A stretch of DNA of 64,000 nucleotides from Chlorocebus sabaeus. Lineage: Eukaryota > Chordata > Mammalia > Primates > Cercopithecidae. Shown here in pieces: positions 32,454 through 43,008 of the stretch. How positions within the stretch are numbered: position 1 is the stretch's first letter; each line of letters begins with the position of its first letter. Position numbers and translations under genes: made by a program. The DNA is taken from positions 16,776,500 through 16,840,499 of the forward strand of contig NC_132912.1 of the NCBI RefSeq assembly GCF_047675955.1, given 5' to 3'. Below the pieces are notes generated by a model. That model saw nothing but the letters and a program-made list of their open reading frames with translations, was not told the origin of the DNA and searched no databases.

Positions 32454-33090
32454 GGAAACAAAAACAGATTACATTTAACTATGGATGTTTTTGTCTTTTT
32501 TGTAGATGCTTAAAATTATACTAGATCTCAGCATTTGGGGTCAGGCAAACATTGTGATAAATGACTGTTTTGCAGCTGGGGACTGGGACAAGGTAGGAAA
32601 ATAATGATGGTAGATATAACAACAGAAGCACGTGGAAGTGGCAGAATTCCTTTCAGCCTTGACACGTGGAGGAAGAAAGAAGCAGGAATCGTGAGGTTTT
32701 TTGGGACAGTTTTGCACAAACTCCTTTCACCTGGAGTGAGGACTTGAGGTATTTTGGTGCTGTGACTTTAAGCTGGCAGATTCCGCTTCCTCTTCTGCCT
32801 TTTCCTTTTCTCTAAGAGATTATCATCTCACTAGAGTAAAAGCTTCTCTGTAATAGAATGACGCATTGCTAGTACTCTCTACTGATTTTATAAATAAACT
32901 GCTTAACAATTTTGTTCAGAACACTTGTAATTCTTTGCATTCACAGAAGAAAAAAATATGTTCTCATCTGAATGGTGAATTTCTTTAGTGCCATGAACAT
33001 TCAACTAATACCTCAAAAATTCTCTAAAGAAAATCGGTAAAAATTCCCTTGAAAATGTCAATAAAAAACAATTTACAAGTAGAGACAATG
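32454..33090. other. Intron-like unique sequence
   Basis: No recognised repeat. A 63-codon minus frame at 32528-32719 is open but not flanked by usable splice sites in phase. Confidence 0.45.
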
Positions 33091-33103
33091 ACCACATGCT
33101 GTT

Positions 33104-33388
33104 TTTCTTTTTTTCTTTTGAGAAAGGGTCTTGCTCTCTCACCCAGGCTCAAGTGCAGGGCATGACCACGGCTCAGTGCAGCCTCAATCTCCTGGGCTCA
33201 AGTAATCCTCCAGAATAGCTACAATGACAAGCATGCACCATCATGCCTGGATAATTTCTTTTTCTTTTGTAGAGATGGGGTCTTGCTATGTTGCCCAGGC
33301 TGGTCTCAAACTCCTGGGCTCAAGCAATCCTTCAGTCTCGACTTCCCCAAATGCTAGGATTACAGGTGTGAGCCATACCACACCTGGC
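33104..33388 (-). mobile_element. Alu (AluJ-like), antisense
   Basis: Reverse Alu with flanks acatgctgttttt (33091-33103) and acatgcagttttt (33389-33401), a 13-bp target duplication with one mismatch. Strongly diverged. Confidence 0.9.
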
Positions 33389-33530
33389 CAACATGCAGTT
33401 TTTAATAGAACATTTTAAAATAATAAGTGTTAACTGCCACCAATAGGATACTGTCACATATTTTTAAAGACATAATTATAAATACTATAAAATCACAGTC
33501 TACTATTTCAGAAAATCAGAGTCTACTTAC

Positions 33531-33663
33531 TATTTGTATGTCTCAGAACGGATATACTCAAACACATGGGACACACCAAGCTGGAACTGGTCTGCAATGG
33601 GGGTCACCCAGGGATTGTTCTCTGCTTTGAATACCTGCTTCTGACCAGTTAAATCCAAGTTTC
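33531..33663 (-). CDS. Candidate coding exon C of the unidentified gene (best-supported exon)
   Basis: 133 bases on the minus strand, bounded by the acceptor T16-CTTTCCTCCAG (ending at 33664) and a perfect donor, ATA/GTAAGT, after 33531. It is open as 2 + 43 codons + 2. The first codons read NLDLTGQKQVFKAENNPWVT, followed by PIADQFQLGVSHVFEYIRSE and TYK, with the last TA completed by exon D to Tyr. The composition is soluble and globular (Trp, Tyr, Phe, mixed charge), with no signal peptide or membrane segment. NNPWV followed by a strand-like stretch is vaguely like the C2-type regions of kinesins and ciliary proteins, but that is impression only. The genomic T run belongs to the acceptor, so this is not a retrocopy. 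I do not recognise the gene. Confidence 0.62.
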
Positions 33664-34239
33664 CTGGAGGAAAGAAAAAAAAAAAAAAAAGTGAAGGTCA
33701 CTTCATCCAATACAGAGCAGGTCTAAGAAGTCCTTCTCAGTAAACACAGCCTAAGTACCCTAAATCAAACCCTAAGTACCTCTCGGATCATTTGATGTCT
33801 TTTAAATTTCTTAACCTGAGTCATCACAGGTACACAGTCATGACAGTACCTTGGCCCAAGAAATTAAGAACAAAGGAAGGAAGAAAGAAGACAGATGGAA
33901 AAGGGAAGCAGAGCGGAGGGAAGGAGATATTTGCTGCAGAGACAAAAATGACCTGTTCAAGATTAAGACAAGTGATAATATGAAAACCACTTGAAATTCT
34001 GTCTTGACAATGTCAGTATGCATCACGCCTTGTCCTGGCTGATCTGGACCCAATCTGATCAACATCACTTTTTTCATCAATCAAGACAGCGTATGAATGG
34101 AGAAAGACAGGAATGTTATCCAAGTCAAATTGTTGTCACTCAAGTATAAGAGCATAAGCACATCTCGCAATCAGCCCTAAATGAATCTCATTAACATGGC
34201 AGTGTTAAAGACTAATGACCTTTTAAAATCATTCCTCAT

Positions 34240-34370
34240 TTCATTCTCCAGCAATACGTAAGGTCAGATACTAATATTACTTTGTAGGTAAAGAAATGGA
34301 AACTTAAGGAAATTAACTAACATGCCCAAGATGAAAAAGCCAGCGTGAAGACTTCAAGCTGATGCTTAAT
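34240..34370 (-). repeat. MIR fragment, antisense
   Basis: 'aatattactttgtaggtaaagaaatggaaacttaaggaaattaactaacatgcccaagatgaaaaagcc' is a diverged reverse MIR. Confidence 0.6.
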
Positions 34371-34381
34371 CTCATACTCCT

Positions 34382-34694
34382 TCTTTTTTATTTTTTATTT
34401 TCATTTTTTTTGAGATGGAGTCTCGTTCTGTTGCCCAGGCTGGAGTGCAGTGGCGTGATCTCGGCTCACTGCAAGCTCCGCCTCCCGGGTTCACGCCATT
34501 CTCCTGCCTCAGCCTCCTGAGTAGCTGGGACTACAGGTGCCCGCCACCACGCCTGGCTAATTTTTTGTATTTTTTTAGTACAGACGGAGTTTCACTATGT
34601 TAGCCAGGATGGTCTTGATCTTCTGACCTCGTGATCCGCCCGCCTCGGCCTCCCAAAGTGCTGGGATTACAGGCGTGAGCCACCACACCCAGCC
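34382..34694 (-). mobile_element. AluY, antisense, with a perfect 14-bp target duplication
   Basis: Near-consensus reverse AluY. aatctcatactcct flanks it at 34368-34381 and 34695-34708 without mismatch. The left arm keeps 'gtgcagtggcgtgatctcggctcactgcaagctccgcc', so it predates or lies outside the monkey-specific variants seen elsewhere. Confidence 0.94.
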
Positions 34695-34708
34695 AATCTC
34701 ATACTCCT

Positions 34709-35649
34709 ACAGTGTTTGGTGAGGCTATCAGGTTACATATCAATCTAGATAAGGCTGAGTTAATGAAGGTAGCCTAAAAAAGCCAGCAAGCACCCCTTAT
34801 CTGGATATGCTCTGTTGACGACCAGTTGACTGTTTTTTTTTTTTTTTTTTAATGTATTCAAAAATGGAAAAGGCAATGCGTGAAAGAACTTCCTAAAATG
34901 CACTCACCTATGAAAATGAGAAACAGAGAAAGAGAAGTTAGGCAGCAGGGATGTATGTGGAGGTTGTCCCTAAAAGTCCTACTGAGGATATCAATTTTCA
35001 GACTTCTCATCCATGGCCTGGGACTGTTTGAACCTAGAGATACAGCAATGATTCTTTCTAAAACACAACTGAAGTTACATGTTGTTGCTGTTCCCAGGCT
35101 CTACTGCCTATGTTTTCACAGACGGTAACTCAGGACAATGAAAACATATTCTGGGATGCAAGTATAGCACAAAGCAAATCATTGCCTAGCTGATCTGAGC
35201 TTCAGAAATGAAAGGATAAATGAAATTTTTTATGAGGAAGATAATGCAATATTGCTCCTTAAAACAAAATAATAGATACTTTGAATCTTTCCTTTTTGTT
35301 CTATGAACTTGCAACTATTCAGAAAAACAAAGAAAAGAAAAATGACTACAATTTCACAGAATCTTTTTAAAGAAAATAGACACTACTAAATATTAACATA
35401 GAGTAATTCATCATCTTCCCAAAGCTACTAAGAATTTGTTGGCACTCGGTACAAAAATAAGCAGATCCATTTCTCTCCAAGATTATCAATATTGTCAATT
35501 TCCTCATCTTAATGGTGAAACATCGTTAGTCAGATATTAAGTCACTTGGGAAATCAGTGAGCTTGATTCTCTAAACCATGAGTCAGAAAGCTGCCTAGGG
35601 CCAATGAAAACCCTTAGTGGTATGCATTCTGCTTAGCTGAGTATCTCAC
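34709..35649. other. Intron-like unique sequence
   Basis: Contains a 20-base T run near 34832. Several donor-like sites on the minus strand were tried (34735, 35079, 34909); each exon built from them has stops in all frames. Confidence 0.45.
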
Positions 35650-35686
35650 CTGGGTTTGATCTTGTTGGCAAGGGGCTGCCATCGAT
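35650..35686 (-). CDS. Candidate small coding exon B of the unidentified gene
   Basis: Donor CCCAG/GTGAGA (after 35650) is excellent. With the exon starting at 35686 it has 37 bases, 12 codons IDGSPLPTRSNP plus one base, entering in phase 0 and leaving in phase 1, which matches exon A before it and exon C after it (G+GA = Gly). The acceptor is the weak point: aagtaaagataaaaacaaag has its pyrimidines (aaaaccccctccctaag) about 20 bases upstream. If that upstream AG is used instead, the exon gains 17 bases, and the frame consistent with exon C then needs a different entry phase. Confidence 0.4.
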
Positions 35687-36219
35687 CTTTGTTTTTATCT
35701 TTACTTAGGGAGGGGGTTTTAGAGTCCCAAGAATGAAACTGACCCCTTGTTTACATTTCTCTATAATTCTTATTTCCTCTTAAAATCTAGTTTGCTGCAC
35801 TCAATATATCTTGTCTTCCATATAATTCCTTCACGATTTTTTTTTCTCCAATTTTCTCTTTTCCTAAAAATGAATATAATATACATTCCTGGAAAGAAGC
35901 CATCCATGTAAAAACAAGTCTATTTCTGACGTGTCGTATTTTATGTGCACAATGGTATGTTGCCCATCGTGCTTAGGAGCCAGGGCTGGTAAGGGAAGGG
36001 GTTACAAACCAGACAACAGTGACCACGGTGCAGCAATGTCCTCATCAGGTGGGGATGGCAGTGCTCGAGCTCAACATGTCTTAAAACATTCACCTGAGAA
36101 CAGCCTATGCTTACATCTTGTCATCTTCCTGCCTCTAATCTCTGCCCACAGACATCAGCAAAGAATCAACTATGAAAAAAATAAACTTGAGGTGGTTGGA
36201 AAAGATATGTGTATTCTTG

Positions 36220-36525
36220 GCCAGGCGCGGTGGCTGATGCCTGTAATCCCAGCACTTTGGAAGGCCGAGGTGGGTGGATCACTTGAGGTCAGGAATTCGA
36301 GACCACATGGCAATCTGGCCAACACGGCAAAACCCTGCCTCTGCTAAAAATACAAAAATCAGCCAGGTGCAGAGGTGCACACCTGCAGTCCCAGCCACTC
36401 GGGAGGCTGAGGCAGGAGAACTGCGTGAACCTGGGAGGCAGAGGTTGCAGTGAGCCGAGATGGCGCCACTTCACTCCAGCCTGGGTAACAGAGCAAGAAC
36501 GTCTAAAAAAAAGAAAAGAAAAAAT
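36220..36525 (+). mobile_element. Alu (AluS-like), sense
   Basis: Complete Alu ('ggccaggcgcggtggctgatgcctg' to 'cagagcaagaacgtctaaaaaaaagaaaag'), with an extra 'catggcaat' in 'gagaccacatggcaatctggccaac'. Confidence 0.91.
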
Positions 36526-38071
36526 ACATGTATTGCAAAGTGGATGAGAAAAAAGCAGCAGAAGCCATGAAAGTATAAACTGCATATTTATGGAATAGGA
36601 CAGAAATGAATTCCTAAGCTAAGGGGATTTTCTAGTTAGTATTTTGCCCTAAATATCTTTCCTTCTTCTGCAAAATTGGTTATCCTAATGAGAAATATAG
36701 TCGGAACTTCTAGTTGGTAGAATTTTATTCTGTTGAAGAAGCGTCCAGGATATTCAATCATTTACACAAGTGCTTTGCTTTTAACATCTGGTTCAGAGGT
36801 GAACTGCAGGAACACACCTTTTTTTTTTTTCCACTTTGGGAAGAGTGAAAAGAGGCGGCAAGTCAGCTACATTTGGGCACAGAACATTTCTTACTACACT
36901 GTATTTTCAGGGACTTTGGCGAGCATGAGAACAACGTGGAGCAGGGAAAGGATCCGGGAAGGATGACACACACAAGCCTCAGCGATTTCAAATTTGCCCT
37001 GGGAAGACTTCCTTGGGGTAATGAGGGGAAGAGACTCCTCTAGCCTGCATCACAAGCTTGCTTCCGCCGAGTCCCCAAGGCTTGCCCCGATCATCTGAAA
37101 CTGGAGGTATGTTATAAGCAAAGCTGGTTTTAAAGGCCCCTCCTTAAACTTAAGGAATAGGTACGTGTTTCTGCAGGAAAGAAGCACCCGTGTTCTACTA
37201 CTGATGGCTGGCAAAACCACTCTGGAACGCACACAGCCTCTTGTTAACTTATTAACAGCATCTTACTAAGCATGCAGTCTTCTCAGTGGTAATCCTCTGA
37301 AAATAATACACTAAAGTTCTATGCTCCCTGACTGCCACTCATGGAAGGAGAATAATGCCAAGAAAGGTCAGACATGTTCTCTGGGCCCTTTTGTCTGAAA
37401 CCTGCAACCCCCTGGAGATCTGTCAATCCCAAGTGATGTCTCTATTTAGGTGCTGCCAGTGGAGACGGCAGAGGCATCACAGATTGCTAATGACGGCTGC
37501 TAACTGGAGCACACAGGAGACGTTGGATGAGAGCTAGACATACTCCCTTCAGGGAAAAGGAGTCACACGCTAATGTCTGCAACTCAGGGTTAACAGAAAG
37601 GACCACAGGCTATTCATGATCATCTTCACTTATATCACTTCCAACCCATCTGCACATTTTAGCTGGGATGGGGAGTGGGAAGGAAGGGACAGATGACTGG
37701 GTTACCCTCCCCACCCTCATCTGCTTACTTCAGTATCAAGCAATGCTACTAAATTAAATTCACAAGTGCTTTCTAAAGCTACCTGAACTTAGGAGCCCAA
37801 TAGAAAATAATGATTAGGGTTCACTGGGGGAAAAAAGCAAAGAAAAAAGCTTCCTGTTTGATGTTATTCTTTCTTTTTAACAAAGAACCATGAAACCCAG
37901 GTATAATGTCCAGGGCAAACCTTAAAGGAGGAAACTATTATAAATGACAGGGATGGAAACTGCGCGAGCCAAACAGAGCAATGTCTCTTCGGAGTTAGAA
38001 CCGGGACTTGCTGTAATAGGGCATGCTTGTTTTGTTTTCCAACTTAATGTCACCGGTAGATAACACAATAC
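36526..38071. other. Repeat-poor intron sequence between exons A and B
   Basis: By eye one of the least repetitive parts of the window. A 30-base minus-strand segment at 37267-37296 has good splice signals on both sides (attattttcag and TTA/GTAAGA) but is too short to call. The rest shows no coding support. Confidence 0.45.
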
Positions 38072-38134
38072 CTGTTTCTGTAGCGCTGCAATCCTCCCAG
38101 CAAGCGATTTGTCTCTGGGTTCTCTTTCCTCACT
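38072..38134 (-). CDS. Candidate coding exon A of the unidentified gene
   Basis: 63 bases on the minus strand between an acceptor (cttcatccctgactggtgcag, ending at 38135) and donor AAACAG/GTATTG. In phase 0 it encodes exactly 21 residues, starting SEEREPRDKSLAGRIAALQK. The segment is charged and helical and has the look of a short coiled coil (Leu/Ile spacing in SLAGRIAALQKQ). A second frame is open too; the phase-0 reading is preferred because exon B continues it. CpG-containing codons (TCG, GCG) are unusual for the surrounding AT-rich intron. Confidence 0.42.
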
Positions 38135-38329
38135 CTGCACCAGTCAGGGATGAAGCAATTTCAGAAGAGGGTTAATATAATTAGAGTAAAGCTGGCCATT
38201 ATACTGTGTGAAAAGATGACACCCGACTCATATTGGCCTAGCAACAAGTTACCATTGCCTCAGCAGAGCTCGTCTGTCAGCTGTCGGAGGTAGGTTCCCT
38301 TTTAAGTAATAACATGCAGGAAGCATCTC

Positions 38330-38960
38330 ACCCCGCTGTCAGTCAGCCTGCAATCGCCCTGACGCCGCACGCTTCAGTGCGCTGAGTTAGGAGCCCTCAC
38401 CCATCCCCTTTATTAGAAGGCTGAGCGGCGCTCTGGTAGTGTTCTAACAAGGATCAGGCAGCAGGATTAAGCACTGTGACAAAGAGGATCTAATAAGCTA
38501 GAAAGTGGTACGTCTACAGACACGCTGGCTGGCTCCCAGACACAGATTCACTTTGCTCACTCCTCAGTCGGAAGGCGCGGGCCACTGGGGAAGCCAGGCA
38601 GCACCGTGATTAGCAGTGACCCTCTGACCGATGCTGCTATGAAGATCATATATCACTCAGAGGCTTATTCTGCAATTGCAAATTGGATTTTCCATTTTAT
38701 TACCCACAAAAGGACCACATACGCTTCTTTCCAAAGCCTCTAGTACAGCAAGCTTTGCCATGCAACTGCAATTGTGTAAACACTAAATCATGCAAAACAC
38801 TCATTCTCCTTGCTGGTTATAAATGTGATTGAATGCAATAGGCAATTGCAGCCCCATTAATAAGCATGCTCATTTTCACTTATGGAAATTGGTTGTTTCC
38901 ATAATCACACTCTAAGAATTCTTCCTGAGTATTCAAAATCCTGAAACATGTACCTAGCAG
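38330..38960. promoter_or_regulatory. Possible conserved non-coding enhancer
   Basis: Repeat-free, non-coding, and dense in AT-rich motifs that homeodomain, octamer and forkhead factors commonly bind: gcaattgcaaattgg (38671 region), tgcaattgtgtaaacac (38766 region), catgcaaaac, ggcaattgcagccccattaataag (38840-38865) and ttggttgtttccataatcac. Such clusters are typical of developmental enhancers next to or inside regulatory genes. No conservation data are available here, so this is inference from composition. Confidence 0.35.
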
Positions 38961-39540
38961 CACCATTTATCACATAGTAAGCAATCGAGGCGATCTGGGC
39001 AAATTTTTCATGTCATCAAAGTAGCATTCCCTCCCTTCCTAATTTCAAAATAATACCACAGAGAGCTTTTTTAAATTAATGTACTCCAAAATCCATGCTC
39101 TCTCATTCACTCATAAATATATAAGATTGTGGTCTAACAAGGTAAAACTTAAAAAAAAGTGGCTGATTGGGTACAGTCCATCATTACTATACTAGATTTG
39201 TCCAAACCCAAGTAATTGATTTGCTGAGAAGGGATCAAGATTGGACATAATAACAGCTGAAAGATCACCTCCTCTCTGCAGCGAATCCTCACATGGAAGC
39301 TAACCACAAAAGACTCCAATACAAAATAAAAGCTACATTTAGGGACGCTCCCACATAGACAAAGATTCTACATATAAGTCTCCATAATTCTCATTATGAT
39401 GTGCTAGGCTACTAATTATAGCAGTGCATGATTATAGACAAATGGCTGACTCTGGAAAGTTCCTACTTCTTCACTTCTTTAGTAACTCACTTTACTGAGT
39501 GGAAAATGATCAGAAGGCCTATAAAATGCTCATATTGTAA
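38961..39540. other. No gene recognised
   Basis: Unique AT-rich sequence between the putative enhancer and an L1 fragment. Confidence 0.45.
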
Positions 39541-39930
39541 CAGACAGTGTCTGCAATAACTAAACATTGGAAACAACCGGAAATTTCATTCCCAGGTGAT
39601 AAGGAGAATAATGTGCTATAGCCATACTATGAAATGCTATTCAGTTATTAAAATAGAGTTATTTGTATGCACTGACCTGGAGGGAGGTCTATCACTATAA
39701 TAATAAAATAAAATAAAAGAATGTACTAAGCTTGCTATCAACCAATTTCTGAAAAAATACAGAAGAAATCCATATATATATATGACTAAACGTTTATGTG
39801 TAAAAGAAGAAAAGAATAATATTAAATTATTAAGGTTGATTTTCTCAAATAAGGGAAATATTAATGTTGGTTTTCTCAAATTAAGGTGGGGCAGGAGGTT
39901 GAACTGGCAGAGCAAAGGATAAAACATGAA
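39541..39930 (+). mobile_element. Old L1 (L1ME/HAL1-like) 3' fragment, sense
   Basis: 'ctgcaataactaaacattggaaacaaccggaaatttcattcccaggtgataaggagaataatgtgctatagccatactatgaaatgctattcagttattaaaatag' is the L1 ORF2 end; the 3' UTR follows. Confidence 0.72.
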
Positions 39931-41330
39931 TTACCGATTTGGAGAATTCCATGTTGTTACAAGTATGGATTATTCTCATAATTTAAAAATATTAAAGTAC
40001 ATTGAAAGGGAATTGTCAAAAACAAATTCAAAGCACATGGTGCACACTAACTGGTACAAAACAATATCTCTTAATTTAAGTATAGCCTATCGCAGTGAAC
40101 TTCACGCTTGTGGCCCATTCTCTTCTGTCTGCGTAATAGATGACGGTCTATAATGCCCTAAGCGGAAAGAGAATCTAGGTCTGAGGTTGCTTTTCTTTCT
40201 GTGCATCATCAATGCAATGTAAGCTGGGATGTCTCATGACAGCTCTCAAATTTATTCTGTGGGGAACGCAAGGCCACACTGTCATTCCGGCAACTGTCTG
40301 CTTGGCCTTTCCAGCAACACATTTTTAAAAGAGGCATTCTGTACATTTAATACATGCATTGCATTGCTGCTTTAAGATACATACTAAAATAAACGGTTAC
40401 TCTTTGGATCTAGTCGGGGAAGATAGTACAACTTACATAAAAAAAGATTAAAAAAGAGAAAACCACCACCCTAACAAATAGTTCCAACACAAGCAGCACC
40501 TGATGTAAGTGTGTGCTGGTGTGAAGAGGCCCACAAGTCCTTATGTCAATGAAGAAAAATAGCATTTTACATTGTTTCCATCCAGTGCTCTTCCTGGCCA
40601 TTTGATATCTGTGGTCCAGGTTAAGAAGGGATAGAAGGAGCTCTCAGTTGCTTATAAATATAATTAACCAGCAACAGAACAGTGCCATCCTCAATAGTCA
40701 CCTCCAAGGTTGCCTTACATTGCAAGTTGAAATGGCTGTTAAGTAAGTAATTTATGTTTTAAACCTGGCATCCATTTAGGATTTCTCAATCATTCTTCTA
40801 AATGTGGGAGGCAATCTTGTTTTTGCTTGCCAGATTTCCTTTTTACTGCTCAGGTAATGTTAGGACATAACGGACAAAAGTCTGGTGGATCTGGCTCCTG
40901 ATCCCAAGAACCATTCACTGACTTGGGCAAATTCTTACACTCTGTTGAGCTTCAGTTACCTCATCTGCCAAGTGAGAATAACACTACCAACTGATAGAAC
41001 TGGGGACAGGGGCCAAAACGTGCATACAAAATGGTTCCATAAACTGGAAAGCACTTTGAAAATAGAAAATAAGATTTTTGCTATTAAGTAAAACCTGCAA
41101 AAGGAAGAAAATGTATACTTGAAGACAGTTTGCCTAAAATAAGAGTCCCCTCAAGGAATTCTTAAACCCCTGAAATTGAGTGCAAAATTTGCATGGAGGC
41201 ACTCTTCTGAGAAAAGCACCCATTCATAAGATTCGCAAAGGTCTGTGATCAAAAGTAGGGTTAAGATAAAATTTAGGAGCACTGATTTCATTTCTTAGAA
41301 GACTGAAATATTTCTTTTTTTTCCTTTTCT
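39931..41330. other. Mostly unique sequence with one MIR
   Basis: No exon supported. A minus frame at 40410-40601 was considered; its best splice donor (CATCAG/GTGCTG) is weak. Confidence 0.4.
40885..41060 (+). repeat. MIR SINE, sense
   Basis: 'ctgacttgggcaaattcttacactctgttgagcttcagttacctcatctgccaagtgagaataacactacc' follows the MIR core. Confidence 0.78.
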
Positions 41331-41356
41331 TTATTTTTATTTATTTATTTATTTAT

Positions 41357-41663
41357 TTTTTGAGACAGAATCTCGCTCTGTCACTCAGGCTGGAGTGCAG
41401 TGATGCGATCTCAGCTCACTGCAACCTCCACTTCCCGGGTTGAAGCGACTCTCCTGCCTCAGACTCCCAAGTAGCTGGGAATACAGGCCTGTGCCACCAA
41501 GCTCAGCTAATTTTGCTTTTTTATTTTATTTTATTTATTGTTAGTAGAGATGGAGTTTCACCACGTTGGCCAGGCTGGTCTCAAACTCCTGATCTCAAGT
41601 GATCCACCCGCCTCGGCCTCCCAAAGTGTTGGGATGACAGGCATAAGCCACTATGCTCGGGTG
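41357..41663 (-). mobile_element. Alu, antisense, with TTTA-rich tail
   Basis: Reverse Alu preceded by (TTTA)n at about 41328-41356, its modified tail. The linker is also expanded ('tttttattttattttatttattgttag'). Ends 'gcataagccactatgctcggg'. Confidence 0.91.
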
Positions 41664-42595
41664 AGGACTGAGAGATTTCTAGGCAGCAGCAGTCTTCTGC
41701 ACCTAGCAGGAGTTTCCAAGACTCTCTAGCAGGAGTCTTCCGCTGTGCTCCCTGGGTATGCTCGGCCATTCCTTGTCATCCCCCCATGATCCTCACTTCC
41801 TTTAAGTTCCCCAGCTCGTAGGGGCTGAGAGGAGGACATCCTTCCAACCTCCCGGGAAGACGGAAATGTTAGCACCAAGGGAGCCTCAGGTACCTTAGAA
41901 AGCCCAGTGAGAAGCTGACTGCTGCAACGTAAACTGAAATAAATGCACATTCAACAAATATGTTTTGGTATCATTACTTTATACAGAATCAATAAAGTTA
42001 TCACAAAACAGCCTTCACCATGGCTGTTTATCATAAACGAATAGGTCTGCCACCTAAATAATACATTTATCTGGCTAGTTTAGCATTTGCTTAACATTCT
42101 ATCTCAGACCCTTTCCACAACTGTCCCGCTAGCAAGATTTAATATGAATAATACATAGAGTTGTTTAATTGATTTGTAATACTACAGACAGAAACAACTT
42201 GTTTTTCTCTTCCTAGGTCCTCTAGCACTTAGTTAATCCCTATGGCCTGAGATATATGGGCTTGTCAAGCCATCCATATTGCCGGTTACTTTTATTCTAT
42301 AGAAGACCTTTGAAAGAGCTATAACATTCTCTACACAAAAATAGTAGTCTATGTCAAGTGAGGGGCACAAAACATTGGAAGAGTAAACTTTAGAAAATAA
42401 TAACCATTACATCTATAATCAAGACAGAAGGCCCAAAACAGTATCTACCATTTGGGCTTCTGAATATACAGATGTAAGTCAATACAATGACTAGAAAACC
42501 TCTCATTAAGACCGAGCTGTACATTCTACTCATTTACAATTCAAAAATATCCTCCTACAAACTAACATAAAGCCAAAAGTACTATAATTCACAGG
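41664..42595. other. No gene recognised
   Basis: Unique-looking sequence. Overlapping short frames on the minus strand (41581-41950) include Alu and have no splice support. Confidence 0.4.
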
Positions 42596-43008
42596 TGATG
42601 TGGTCTGGATTCACATCCCTGCCCAAATCTCATGTTGAACTGTAATTCAACATGGTGGAGGTGGAATCTGGTGGGAGGTGATTGGATCACGAGGGTGGTC
42701 CTTCATGGTTTAGCAACTGATCTTTGGTACTGATCTTGTGACAGTGAGTTATCATGAGATCTGGTTGTTTACAAATGCATAGCATCTCTCCCTTCTCTCT
42801 CTAGCTCCTACTCCCACCAGGTAAACCACCTCGCTCCTTCATGCCTTCTGCCATGACTATAAGCTTCCTGAGGCCTCCCCAAAAGCTGAGCAGATGCTAG
42901 GATCATGCCTCCTGTACAGCCTGAGAAACTGTGAGCCAATTAAACCTCCTTTCTTTATAAATTACTCCGTCTCAGACATTTCTTTACAGCAGTGTGAGAA
43001 CTAATACA
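42596..43008 (+). mobile_element. 5' LTR of a MaLR (MST-group) provirus
   Basis: 413 bases from TGATGTGGTCTGG to CTAATACA. Landmarks: 'catccctgcccaaatctcatgttgaactgtaattc', 'ggtgggaggtgattggatcacgagg', 'ccttctgccatgactataagcttcctgaggcctcccc' and 'gagccaattaaacctcctttctttataaatt'. The same orientation and family recur 1.6 kb downstream as the 3' LTR. Confidence 0.9.

Noticed and set aside
34880..35110. Donor- and acceptor-like sites on the minus strand (cattttcatag/gtgagtgc; cat/gtaactt)
   Set aside because: Each exon built from these sites is interrupted by stops in all frames.
37267..37296. 30-base minus segment with good acceptor (attattttcag) and donor (TTA/GTAAGA)
   Set aside because: It could be a microexon between A and B and would keep the phase, but 30 bases carry too little evidence to call it.
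40410..40601. 63-codon minus frame with a possible 40-base exon
   Set aside because: The donor CATCAG/GTGCTG is weak, the phase cannot be tied to exon A, and the sequence has no protein-like features.
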